Positions 1 to 6,766 of a stretch of DNA of 12,842 bases are shown here, one piece after another. The position numbers and the translations under genes were made by a program. The stretch lies in the NCBI GenBank assembly GCA_026400305.1, contig JAPLPI010000163.1, positions 2,492 through 15,333 of the forward strand, read 5' to 3'. The first letter of the stretch is position 1. Each line of letters begins with the position of its first letter. Source of the stretch: Alphaproteobacteria bacterium (GTDB taxonomy: Bacteria > Pseudomonadota > Alphaproteobacteria > Micropepsales > Micropepsaceae). Below the pieces are notes generated by a model. The model made no database searches, was not told where the DNA came from, and saw only the letters and a list, made by a program, of their open reading frames with translations.

Positions 1-672
1 TCATATTCCGCCGACCTGGACACCCATAAGATGCGCGATGCGGGGCTGGACTATCTGCGCACGCTGGAGCACATGGCGTACAACCAGATCAACGACCATG
101 ACGTGCGCAGCCGCGTCGCCCCGTCCAAGACCGTGGCCGAGCAGATCCCGCGCGACATGGTGATGCGCCTGATGATCACCGAGCATGTGGATCCGCTGCA
201 CATGAAGTTTGTGGGCATCGAGCAATGCGTGCACGAGGTTCTGATCACCGTCGCCGCCAACCGCGACAAGTCTTATGCCTATGCCCGCTCCAGCGCGGGG
301 GCGCTGGGCCTGCCCCAGTTCATGGAATCGAGCTACCATATGGTGCGCGACAACTACCCGGCCGCCCAGCTGGAGCCAGACTTCAACCGCGGCATGACCA
401 ACCTGCACAATGCGGTGCTGGCCTCGGCGCTGCTGCTGGACCTGGAGCTGACCGAAATGCCCAAGTCGATGCTGAAGCAGGTCACCGAATCCAGCGCCCA
501 TTTTGCCGCCTTCCTGGCCGCCGGGTACAACCGCAACCCGGTCAAGGTGGTGAAGACGTACCTGAAGACCCGCAGCATCACCGGCGGCAGCGCCCCGTTC
601 GAGAACAAGATGTATGTGCGCATCCAGGCCTGGGTCGGCGACTTCCTGAGCCGGGAATACAGCCGGACCTGA
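1..672 (+). CDS. Lytic transglycosylase-like (SLT/GH23 fold) protein, 5' partial
   Basis: The reading frame is open from base 1, so the N-terminus lies outside the window; it ends at TGA 670-672. The core SSAGALGLPQF matches the conserved SxxGAxGLxQF block of SLT/GH23 lytic transglycosylases, which cleave peptidoglycan between MurNAc and GlcNAc. The later AAGYNRNP resembles the AYNAGP block of the same fold. In characterised members a catalytic Glu lies about 12 residues before the Gly of the SAGA block. Here that position is Arg, within AANRDKSY, and the nearest acidic residue is the next Asp. The protein may therefore be an inactive or binding relative, or a subfamily using a shifted acid. 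A secreted location is expected from the family, but the signal region is not in view. Fold assignment is fairly confident; activity is uncertain. Confidence 0.7.
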   Translation, partial: SYSADLDTHKMRDAGLDYLRTLEHMAYNQINDHDVRSRVAPSKTVAEQIPRDMVMRLMITEHVDPLHMKFVGIEQCVHEVLITVAANRDKSYAYARSSAGALGLPQFMESSYHMVRDNYPAAQLEPDFNRGMTNLHNAVLASALLLDLELTEMPKSMLKQVTESSAHFAAFLAAGYNRNPVKVVKTYLKTRSITGGSAPFENKMYVRIQAWVGDFLSREYSRT

Positions 673-755
673 TCCCCTGCCCGGCTGGCGGAATGCCGCC
701 TGAAATGTCTGTTTCCCTGCTATGAAGGCGCAGGGATTCGAAGGCTTTTCATACC

Positions 756-1988
756 ATGAACACCAAGGCGCCGCGCGCGGGTTTCACGCGCTACCAGGTG
801 TTTGTCGTCGCCGCGCTGGCCTTTTTGCAATTCACCCTGATCCTGGACTTCATGATCATCTCGCCGCTGGGCGCGATGATGATGCCGGACCTGCATATGA
901 GCCCGCAGCAGTTCGGGCTGGCGGTCAGTTCCTATGCCTTTGCCGCCGGGGTGTCGGGCATCGTGGCGGCGGGCTTTGCCGACCGCTTCGACCGCAAGCG
1001 ATTGCTGCTGTTCTTCTATGCCGGCTTCATGCTGGGCACGCTGCTGTGCGCGCTGGCCACCACCTACCCCCTGCTGCTGCTGGCGCGGATCGTCACCGGG
1101 CTGTTTGGCGGGGTGATCGGGTCCATCGTACTGGCCATCGCCACCGACCTGTTCGACTTCCAGATGCGCGGCCGGGTGATGGGCTATATCCAGACCGCGT
1201 TCGCCGCCAGCCAGGTGCTGGGCCTGCCCGCCGGGCTGTATTTCGCCAATCACTGGAGCTGGCATGCGCCGTTCCTGGCGATCATCGCGGTGGCCGTGCC
1301 AGCCGGGCTGATCATCGCGTTCGGCCTGAAGCCGGTGAACGGGCACCTGGGGCTGAAACAGGAACGCAGCCCCTTCATGCACCTGGCCCACACGGTGAGC
1401 GACCGCCGGTACTGGCTGGCGTTCCTGCTGACCATGCTGCTGCCCACCGGCGGCTACATGCTGATGCCATTCGGCACCGCGTTCATGGTCCATGACATCG
1501 GGCTGGCGATGACGGTACTGCCGACCATCTATCTGATCACGGGGCTGAGCACCGTGATCGTGGGGCCGCTGGTAGGAAAAGCCGCCGACCGGTTCGGCAA
1601 GTTCAACACGTTTCTGTTCGGCAGCATCGTCACCGTCATCATGGTGCTGGTCTGGACCAGACTGGGGCACGAGCCGCTGTGGGTGGTCATCCTGATCAAC
1701 GTGCTGCTGTTCGCGGGCATCTTCTCGCGCATGATCCCGGCCCAGGCGCTGGTATCGGAAATTCCCGAAGTGACCAAGCGCGGCGCGTTCAACGCCATCA
1801 GCGCGTCGCTGCAGCAGCTGGCGGGCGGGGTGTCGGCGGCGGTGGCGGGCGCGGTGATCGTGGAGGCGGCGGACGGCACCATCCTGCACTTCAACTGGCT
1901 AGGCTATATCGTGATGTGTACCACCCTGGCGTCGCTGGCGCTGATGTATTTCATGCACAAGCAGGTGCCCGAGCCGGCGTCGCGTTAG
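756..1988 (+). CDS. MFS transporter, DHA1/drug-efflux type
   Basis: This 410-residue protein has about 12 hydrophobic segments, the usual size for a major facilitator permease of the inner membrane. TM1 carries an Asp (D31 in LILDFMIISP), common in DHA1 proton-drug antiporters. Motif A, GFADRFDRKR, lies at residues 73-82 between TM2 and TM3, and a second-half counterpart (GKAADRFGK) lies near residue 275. DHA1 members usually export drugs, sugars or metabolites using the proton gradient; the substrate cannot be read here. The start ATG 756 follows a weak AAGG about 11 nt upstream, and no better start retains the TM1 lead-in. It lies 83 nt after the transglycosylase-like gene on the same strand, with no clear terminator between them. 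Family is sure, substrate unknown. Confidence 0.92.
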   Translation: MNTKAPRAGFTRYQVFVVAALAFLQFTLILDFMIISPLGAMMMPDLHMSPQQFGLAVSSYAFAAGVSGIVAAGFADRFDRKRLLLFFYAGFMLGTLLCALATTYPLLLLARIVTGLFGGVIGSIVLAIATDLFDFQMRGRVMGYIQTAFAASQVLGLPAGLYFANHWSWHAPFLAIIAVAVPAGLIIAFGLKPVNGHLGLKQERSPFMHLAHTVSDRRYWLAFLLTMLLPTGGYMLMPFGTAFMVHDIGLAMTVLPTIYLITGLSTVIVGPLVGKAADRFGKFNTFLFGSIVTVIMVLVWTRLGHEPLWVVILINVLLFAGIFSRMIPAQALVSEIPEVTKRGAFNAISASLQQLAGGVSAAVAGAVIVEAADGTILHFNWLGYIVMCTTLASLALMYFMHKQVPEPASR

Positions 1989-2143
1989 GCCTTGTAGGGC
2001 CCGCGGCGCCATGCCTTCATGCGCCTTATTGCCTGATTGATAGAGCCAATAACCATTCCCGACGACATCTATACCTAGCCGGATAGTTCGCCAGACACGC
2101 TGGACAACCTAGTACCGCTGCGGCAGCGCCGATTTCGGGACGG

Positions 2144-2404
2144 CTAGCGCAGGTAGGGTTCGACCTTGCCCTTGTACTTGACTGTCATAGCGTTGCCGTT
2201 GCGGTCGACGGTCTTGCCCACGGCCAGGCGCACCCAGCCCTCGCTGAGGCAATACTCCTCGACATTGTTGCGGTCGACGCCGTTGAACTTCACTCCCACG
2301 CCGCGCTCCAGCAGCTCGGGATTGTGATGGGGGCTGGACGGGTTGGTCGACAGGCGGTCGGGCAAGGTGTCAGCGGGCTTTTCGCCGGTATTCTCGTCGG
2401 TCAT
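2144..2404 (-). CDS. DUF3297 family protein
   Basis: This 86-residue soluble protein has the block LLERGVGVKFNGVDRNNVEEY followed by SEGWVRLAVGKTVDRNGN and a KGKVEPYLR tail. That is the characteristic sequence of the DUF3297 family, widespread in Proteobacteria and of unknown function; some databases label members glutathione peroxidase without clear support. Length matches the family. There is no signal peptide or membrane segment, so it is probably cytoplasmic. The start ATG (complement of 2402-2404) gives the expected short, charged N-terminal lead, although no strong Shine-Dalgarno precedes it. It is divergent from the DUF1993 gene, with 169 nt between the two starts where both promoters must lie. 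Confidence 0.9.
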   Translation of the reverse strand: MTDENTGEKPADTLPDRLSTNPSSPHHNPELLERGVGVKFNGVDRNNVEEYCLSEGWVRLAVGKTVDRNGNAMTVKYKGKVEPYLR

Positions 2405-2573
2405 GGCACGGTCTTTTTGAAAGGCCTCGCTTCCTAGGCCGGAAATCCGCTTTCCTCAAGTCCCGGCCCCAAGCCCCTTGCGCCGGCGGGGTTGAAAACA
2501 GGACGGTTTGCCCTTCAATTCGGGTGGCCGGTCCCCACATACGGGCCACAGATAACCACCAAGGGAAGACATT

Positions 2574-3065
2574 ATGGCCTATGACATTTACGACGCCTCC
2601 ATTCCGCCGCTGATCCACATGCTGGGCGGGCTTTCCAACGTCCTGTCAAAGGGCGAGGCCCATGACGGCATCGATCCCAACGAGGCGCGGCTTGCCCCCG
2701 ACATGCTGCCCCTGAAGGCCCAGGTCTTCATCGCCACCGACATGGCAAAGGGTTGCGGCGCGCGCCTGACCGGCGCCGAGCCGCCCAAGTATGAAGACAC
2801 CGAGACCAGCTTTTCCGAACTGAGGGCACGCGTGGCCAAGACCATCGCCTTCCTCAAGACCCTGGACCGCAAGGCCTTTGCCGGCGCGGAAGACAAGCAC
2901 ATCGTGCTGAAATTCCCCACCAACACCTTCGAGTTCAACGGCGCCGACTACCTGGGCAAGTTCGTGCTGCCCAACGTGTATTTCCATATCACCACCGCCT
3001 ACGGCATCCTGCGCAATGCCGGCGTCACCCTGAGCAAGGGCGACTATCTGAGCGGCGAGAAGTAA
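2574..3065 (+). CDS. DUF1993 family protein
   Basis: A 163-residue protein with the DUF1993 pattern: an N-terminal segment (IYDASIPPLIHMLGGLSNVL), a central FSELRARVAKTIAFLKTLD helix, and a C-terminal block with LPNVYFHITTAYGILRNAGV. DUF1993 proteins are small, mostly helical and thought to resemble the DinB/YfiT four-helix fold; no activity is established. The His in YFHITTAYGILR and other conserved polar residues could form a metal or ligand site, which is inference. The start ATG 2574 has a good Shine-Dalgarno, AAGGGAAG at 2561-2568, 5 nt upstream. The gene ends at TAA just before a strong intrinsic terminator and so probably forms a single-gene transcript. Confidence 0.9.
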   Translation: MAYDIYDASIPPLIHMLGGLSNVLSKGEAHDGIDPNEARLAPDMLPLKAQVFIATDMAKGCGARLTGAEPPKYEDTETSFSELRARVAKTIAFLKTLDRKAFAGAEDKHIVLKFPTNTFEFNGADYLGKFVLPNVYFHITTAYGILRNAGVTLSKGDYLSGEK

Positions 3066-3069
3066 CGAA

Positions 3070-3103
3070 AAGGGCCCGGTGAAAACACCGGGCCCTTCTT
3101 TTT
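3070..3103. terminator. Bidirectional intrinsic terminator
   Basis: A perfect 12-bp stem (3070-3081 with 3086-3097) encloses an AAAA loop and is followed by CTTTTT on the plus strand. It begins 5 nt after the DUF1993 stop. The A-tract on its left gives a short T-run on the other strand, and the convergent minus-strand gene ends at 3116, so it can serve both genes. Confidence 0.93.
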
Positions 3104-3115
3104 CAGGCAAGCAAT

Positions 3116-3301
3116 CTAGTTACGATAGGGATTGTTGGGGCGCCGACCCTCGTAGTTCGGCACGCCGTCATTGTCTCGGTCGCGGTCGCTGTGGCCGCGA
3201 CCGTAATAGCCGTAGCGGTCCCCGTGATCGTAATAGCGCGGCGCGAAGGCCGAGATCGCTAGGGCGGTCAGGCCAATGGCGATGAATGCTGATTTTCTCA
3301 T
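3116..3301 (-). CDS. Small secreted protein with DxDxDG-type acidic motif
   Basis: A 61-residue protein. Residues 1-20 (MRKSAFIAIGLTALAISAFA) form a clear Sec signal peptide with an AFA cleavage site. The mature part is about 41 residues, rich in Tyr, Gly, Arg and Asp. It ends in SDRDRDNDGVPNYEGRRPNNP, which resembles the short DxDxDGxxN/D calcium-loop repeats of thrombospondin-type-3 and similar small periplasmic proteins. Calcium binding is inferred, not shown. The start is set by a Shine-Dalgarno GGAG a few nt upstream of ATG 3301; a longer in-frame extension upstream would put the signal sequence inside the protein and is rejected. It converges on the DUF1993 gene and shares its terminator. 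Function unknown. Confidence 0.72.
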   Translation of the reverse strand: MRKSAFIAIGLTALAISAFAPRYYDHGDRYGYYGRGHSDRDRDNDGVPNYEGRRPNNPYRN

Positions 3302-3426
3302 GGCAATCTCCAAATTGTGACCCTCTGGAACCAATAACGTTCAGCCGGGCTTTTTGGATGCTGCGGCCTGCCAGCAAGAAAAAACGGGAACCGGACGGCG
3401 GATTGGCCGTTTGAGCGGCCTCACGC

Positions 3427-3450
3427 AAAAAAGCCCGGCTTGCGCCGGGC
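3427..3450 (-). terminator. Intrinsic terminator of the four-Cys periplasmic gene
   Basis: A GCCCGGC/GCCGGGC stem (3433-3439 with 3444-3450) has a 4-nt loop. Read on the minus strand it is followed by a run of six T (complement of 3427-3432). It lies 24 nt beyond the stop of the minus-strand gene at 3475. Confidence 0.88.
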
Positions 3451-3474
3451 CTTTCTTGATTGCGGCAACGGGGA

Positions 3475-3819
3475 TCAGCGAACAGGCTGGGCCGGCCTGG
3501 ACTGGGCCTGGCGATCGGTCCTGTCGAACTTGCCCAGGGTGCAGGTCTGCATGGACTGCAGCACCTGGAAGCTCTGCTCGTTCTCGCAGACCTTGTTGTC
3601 GCCGGTATGCAGCTGCCAGGCGAAGCCGTAGTATTTCAGGTCCGGGCAGTTGCCATGCAGGTGGTTCACCAGGGTGCGGCCGTCCTTCATCTTGAACACC
3701 ATCGTCTTGCCGTCCTTGGACGTGCTGGAGACGATCTCGCGTGTGTCGACGCACATATTCTCGGCGTAAGCGGGCGCGGCCAGGGTGAGCAGCGCCGAAG
3801 CGATCACAAAAAACTTCAT
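3475..3819 (-). CDS. Periplasmic four-cysteine protein (DUF6491-like)
   Basis: A 114-residue exported protein. Residues 1-19 ([19 protein letters not shown]) are a signal peptide with an AYA cleavage site. The mature part has four cysteines, in [28 protein letters not shown] and MQTCTLGKF, which could form two disulfides in the periplasm. The layout (Cys-xxx-Arg-Glu-Ile, a [14 protein letters not shown] strand pair, then Asn-x-Cys-Pro-x-Leu) resembles DUF6491 proteins, whose function is unknown; I make this match from memory of the pattern. The start at 3819 is fixed by a strong GGAGG about 5 nt upstream. The same frame extends far upstream across thrS, but that part is antisense noise. The C-terminal tail after GKFDRTDRQ is Gln/Pro/Arg-rich and probably disordered. 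It is divergent from thrS. Confidence 0.85.
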   Translation of the reverse strand: MKFFVIASALLTLAAPAYAENMCVDTREIVSSTSKDGKTMVFKMKDGRTLVNHLHGNCPDLKYYGFAWQLHTGDNKVCENEQSFQVLQSMQTCTLGKFDRTDRQAQSRPAQPVR

Positions 3820-3865
3820 GACTTCCTCCATATGCCCCGCCGGGTGATTGTCTGCCGTCCGCGGC

Positions 3866-3895
3866 GTGACGCAAGCTCTACTATAATTGTAATAT
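3866..3895 (+). promoter_or_regulatory. Candidate thrS promoter
   Basis: GTGACG (3866-3871) and TAATAT (3890-3895) are separated by 18 nt; each matches four of six consensus positions of a housekeeping promoter. They lie in an AT-rich patch that stands out in this GC-rich DNA and would give a leader of roughly 75 nt before thrS. A perfect TATAAT at 3882-3887 is also present but has no -35 at normal spacing. Inference only. Confidence 0.3.
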
Positions 3896-3965
3896 ACGAA
3901 AAGGGTCCATACTTGACGCAAGGCTCGACTGGGGCCAAAGGTCCAAATCCGTTGAATAATCCCAT

Positions 3966-3972
3966 GGAGAAG
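3966..3972 (+). promoter_or_regulatory. Ribosome binding site that sets the thrS start
   Basis: GGAGAAG ends 3 nt before GTG 3976, with the GGAG core 6 nt from it. It overlaps the alternative ATG at 3964, which itself has only an AT-rich, non-Shine-Dalgarno sequence in front. This favours GTG 3976 as the start of thrS. Confidence 0.7.
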
Positions 3973-3975
3973 CCC

Positions 3976-5916
3976 GTGTCCGCAGTGCCTGAACAGGTCA
4001 CCGTAACCTTGCCCGATGGCAAGGCCTTGACCTTTCCCAGGGGCGTAACAGGCGGGGAAATCGCCGCAGCCATCGGACCGGGCCTGGCCAAGGCCGCCCT
4101 GATCATCACCCTGGACGGCAAGGAATGGGACCTGTTCCGGCCCATCGAGCAGGACGCCAAGATCCGGATCATCACCCGCAAGGACCATGAGTCGCTGGAG
4201 CTGATCCGTCACGACATGGCGCATGTGCTGGCCATGGCGGTGCAGGCGCTGTATCCGGGCACCCAGGTGACCATCGGCCCGGCCATCGAGGACGGCTTCT
4301 ATTATGACTTCGCGCGCGCCGAGCCCTTCACGCCCGACGATCTGCCAAAAATCGAAGAGGAGATGCGCAAGATCATCAAGGCGGGCCTGCCCACCCGCCG
4401 CGAGGTGTGGCCGCGCGACAAGGCGATCGCCCATTTCAAGGGCATCGGCGAAAGTTTCAAGGCGGAGCTGATCGCCTCCATCCCCTCGGACGAAGACGTC
4501 TCGATCTACTGGCACGGCACCTGGCACGACCTGTGCCGCGGCCCGCATTTTCGTACGACCGCCGAGATCGGCGATGCCTTCAAGCTGACCAAGATCTCCG
4601 GCGCCTATTGGCGGGGCGATGCCAAGAACGCGCAGCTGCAGCGCATCTACGGCACTGCCTGGCGCGACAAGAAGGAACTGGATGCCTACCTGACGCGAAT
4701 GGAAGAAGCCGAGAAGCGCGACCACCGCAAGATCGGCAAGGAGATGGACCTGTTCCATATCCAGGAAGTCGCCACCGGGCAGATCTTCTGGCACGCCAAC
4801 GGCTATACCCTGTACCGGGCGCTGGAAAACTATATCCGCCGCCAGCTGGTGCGCGCCGATTACATCGAAGTGAAGACGCCGCTCCTGCTGGACCGCAAGC
4901 TGTGGGAAGCCAGCGGCCATTGGGAAAACTACCGCGAGCACATGTTCCTAGCGGAAGTAGAAGACGAGAACCGCACCCTGGTGGTCAAGCCGATGAACTG
5001 CCCGGCGCATGTGCAGATATTCAACGAAGGGCTCAAGTCCTATCGCGAGTTGCCCATCCGCATGGCGGAGTTCGGCTCCTGCCACCGCTATGAACCGTCG
5101 GGTTCGCTGCACGGCATCATGCGGGTGCGCGGCTTCGTGCAGGACGACGCTCACATCTTCTGTACCCATGAGCAGATCACGCCCGAGACCACCTCGTTCT
5201 GCAAGCTGCTGCAGGCCTGTTACAAGGACCTGGGCTTTGAAGAGGTCCGGGTGAAGCTGGCGACCCGCCCTGAGAACCGCATCGGCAGTGATGCGGTGTG
5301 GGACCAGGCGGAGAAGGCGCTAGCCGAAGCCACCACGGCAGCCGGCCTTGAGTATCTCATCAACCCGGGCGAAGGCGCCTTCTACGGTCCCAAGCTTGAA
5401 TTCGTCTTGCGCGACTCCATCGGCCGCGACTGGCAGTGCGGCACGCTGCAGGTGGACTTCAATACCGCCGAGCGCCTTGGTGCTGGCTATATCGCCGCCG
5501 ACGGCGCGCGGCATGCGCCTGTCATGCTTCACCGCGCCATCGTCGGCTCGCTGGAGCGCTTCATCGGCGTGTTGATCGAACACCATGCAGGAAAGTTCCC
5601 GCTGTGGCTGGCGCCGGTGCAGGTAGCCGTCGCCACCGTGGTGGCGGACGCCGACGCCTATGCACAGGAAGTTGTGGCGGCGCTGAAGGCCAACGGCTTG
5701 CGGGTCATACTCGACACCGAAAACCAGACCGTCAACTACAAGGTGCGCCAGCACAGCCTGGCCAAAACCCCCAATCTGATGGTTTTGGGTCGCAGGGAGG
5801 CCGAAAACCGCACCATTACCCTGCGAAAACTGGGGGGTGAGGGGCAGGAAAGCCTTGCGCTGGAGGCGGCGATTTCTATGCTATCTGCCGAAGCCGTGCC
5901 GCCTGACCTTCGTTGA
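3976..5916 (+). CDS. thrS: Threonine--tRNA ligase
   Basis: Class II aminoacyl-tRNA synthetase that charges tRNA-Thr in the cytoplasm; 646 residues from GTG 3976, normal family length. Domains in order: TGS (about 1-65), the N2 editing domain with HDMAH (H79, H83) and CRGPH (C187, H191), the class II catalytic core, and a C-terminal anticodon-binding domain (from about residue 540). The zinc ligands of the active site are all present: Cys342 in MNCPAH, His393 in QDDAHIF and His519 in MLHRAI. Their spacings of 51 and 126 equal those of the E. coli enzyme (334/385/511). Motif 2 is visible around [13 protein letters not shown]. An upstream in-frame ATG at 3964 would add four residues but lacks a Shine-Dalgarno. 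infC follows 119 nt later on the same strand, the classic thrS-infC order. No defect was seen. Confidence 0.98.
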   Translation: MSAVPEQVTVTLPDGKALTFPRGVTGGEIAAAIGPGLAKAALIITLDGKEWDLFRPIEQDAKIRIITRKDHESLELIRHDMAHVLAMAVQALYPGTQVTIGPAIEDGFYYDFARAEPFTPDDLPKIEEEMRKIIKAGLPTRREVWPRDKAIAHFKGIGESFKAELIASIPSDEDVSIYWHGTWHDLCRGPHFRTTAEIGDAFKLTKISGAYWRGDAKNAQLQRIYGTAWRDKKELDAYLTRMEEAEKRDHRKIGKEMDLFHIQEVATGQIFWHANGYTLYRALENYIRRQLVRADYIEVKTPLLLDRKLWEASGHWENYREHMFLAEVEDENRTLVVKPMNCPAHVQIFNEGLKSYRELPIRMAEFGSCHRYEPSGSLHGIMRVRGFVQDDAHIFCTHEQITPETTSFCKLLQACYKDLGFEEVRVKLATRPENRIGSDAVWDQAEKALAEATTAAGLEYLINPGEGAFYGPKLEFVLRDSIGRDWQCGTLQVDFNTAERLGAGYIAADGARHAPVMLHRAIVGSLERFIGVLIEHHAGKFPLWLAPVQVAVATVVADADAYAQEVVAALKANGLRVILDTENQTVNYKVRQHSLAKTPNLMVLGRREAENRTITLRKLGGEGQESLALEAAISMLSAEAVPPDLR

Positions 5917-5943
5917 GCGGCCACGAGAGACCCAACCGCGCCA

Positions 5944-6039
5944 ATGATCCGAAAAGTGTTTCGCGAGGCCGGCAAAATCCCTCGCGAAGCCGTCGTTTTT
6001 TGTCGCCGGTCCGGTCGTAACAACAGGAGAGAGTCATAG
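5944..6039 (+). CDS. Possible 31-residue leader peptide before infC
   Basis: An ATG-started frame of 31 codons ends with TAG 6037-6039, overlapping the AUA start of infC (6036-6038) by two bases. The peptide is basic and Arg-rich ([19 protein letters not shown] then [12 protein letters not shown]). Its coding bases include the whole thrS-infC hairpin and the infC Shine-Dalgarno. Only a GAGAG about 14 nt upstream could act as a ribosome site, too far for efficient initiation. The stop/start overlap would suit translational coupling, but a frame this short can arise by chance. Weakly supported. Confidence 0.2.
   Translation: MIRKVFREAGKIPREAVVFCRRSGRNNRRES
5960..6001 (+). terminator. Hairpin plus T-run between thrS and infC (terminator or attenuator)
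   Basis: A perfect 9-bp stem (TTCGCGAGG 5960-5968 with CCTCGCGAA 5980-5988) encloses an 11-nt loop; six T follow at 5996-6001, seven bases after the stem. Loop bases CGGC (5970-5973) could also pair with GCCG (5989-5992). Alternatively GGCCGGC (5967-5973) could pair with the GCCGGTC around 6005-6011, giving a competing fold. It may end most thrS transcripts, or modulate read-through into infC. Confidence 0.45.
6025..6029 (+). promoter_or_regulatory. Shine-Dalgarno that sets the AUA start of infC
   Basis: AGGAG ends 6 nt before ATA 6036, ideal spacing. It lies just after an in-frame TAA at 6018-6020, so it cannot serve a start further upstream in the infC frame. Confidence 0.85.
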
Positions 6040-6581
6040 TTCCCAGACGTTTTCAGGGTAATGCCCCGCCGCCAGCCAAGGATGGACCGCGCATCAACGA
6101 TGAAATCACCGCCAAGACAATTTTCCTGATCGGCGACGACAGCCACAAGTATGGCGAGATCGGTCTGGATGAGGCGTTGGCGCTGGGCGAGGAAAAAGGC
6201 TTCGACGTTGTGGAGGTCTCTCCGGACAACAAGCCGCCCGTCTGCAAGCTGATGGACTATGGCAAGTTCAAGTACGAACAGCAGAAGAAGGCTAACGAGG
6301 CCCGCAAGAAGCAGAAGGTCATCGAGATCAAGGAGATCAAGATGCGCCCCACCATCGACGATCACGATTACGACGTGAAGATGCGCGCGATGAAGCGCTT
6401 CTTCGACGAAGGCGACAAGGTCAAAGTCACCTTGCGCTTCCGCGGCCGCGAAATGGCCCACCAGCATCTGGGCATGGAGCTTCTGACCCGCGTGCAGAAG
6501 GACACCGAAGTCTTCGCGAAGCTGGAGCAGTATCCAAAGATGGAAGGTCGCCAAATGATGATGGTCCTCGCGCCGCGCTGA
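6036..6581 (+). CDS. infC: Translation initiation factor IF-3, with AUA start codon
   Basis: IF3 binds the 30S subunit, blocks premature 50S joining and proofreads the start codon and initiator tRNA. From ATA 6036 the product is 181 residues, a normal IF3 length. The N-domain contains [14 protein letters not shown] and [23 protein letters not shown] charged helix ([20 protein letters not shown]) links to the C-domain with [33 protein letters not shown] and [11 protein letters not shown]. The start is forced: TAA 6018-6020 closes the frame upstream, and no ATG or GTG occurs before the conserved N-domain. The first TTG (6177) would delete about 47 residues. The AUA has an ideally spaced AGGAG. 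Non-AUG starts are known for infC (AUU in E. coli), where they allow IF3 to repress its own synthesis; the same is inferred here. A strong terminator follows, and rpmI-rplT are not next. Confidence 0.95.
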   Translation: MVPRRFQGNAPPPAKDGPRINDEITAKTIFLIGDDSHKYGEIGLDEALALGEEKGFDVVEVSPDNKPPVCKLMDYGKFKYEQQKKANEARKKQKVIEIKEIKMRPTIDDHDYDVKMRAMKRFFDEGDKVKVTLRFRGREMAHQHLGMELLTRVQKDTEVFAKLEQYPKMEGRQMMMVLAPR

Positions 6582-6611
6582 CGCGCGGGCTCGGACCATC
6601 AACCGCGAATA

Positions 6612-6642
6612 AAAAAGCGCCCTTACGGGCGCTTTTTGTTTT
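6612..6642. terminator. Intrinsic terminator after infC, probably bidirectional
   Basis: An 11-bp AAAAAGCGCCC/GGGCGCTTTTT stem (6612-6622 with 6627-6637) has a TTAC loop, then GTTTT. It lies 30 nt after the infC stop. The A-tract makes a T-run on the minus strand, so it could also end transcripts of the minus-strand cluster that stops at 6767. Between 6643 and 6766 I see no gene. Confidence 0.92.
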
Positions 6643-6766
6643 GGGGTCCACGGCGGCCGCTTCAGATTGGAGAGGTTGCGCCGCCAATCCGGACGCTCGC
6701 CCAAGTTCGCAGCGGTCTTCGCTCAAATCAATCCACCGGATCGACTTGCCCGACTTCGCCCGTAGC

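Noticed and set aside
687..700. GGCGG-AATG-CCGCC hairpin after the first gene
   Set aside because: Only 5 bp and not followed by a T-run, so not called as a terminator.
720..1889. Long minus-strand frame (389 codons) opposite the MFS transporter
   Set aside because: His/Gln/Arg-rich antisense shadow of a clear transporter gene; a side effect of GC-rich codons.
2492..2520. TTGAAA-17-TCAATT promoter-like pair before the DUF1993 gene
   Set aside because: Spacing is right, but the -10 matches only three of six positions; too weak to list as a feature.
3460..3963. Upstream plus-strand extension of thrS
   Set aside because: It runs antisense through the four-Cys gene, has no Thr-RS similarity, and the TGS domain begins just after GTG 3976.
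3820..4941. Upstream minus-strand extension of the four-Cys protein across thrS
   Set aside because: A signal peptide and a strong Shine-Dalgarno place the start at 3819; the rest is antisense to thrS.
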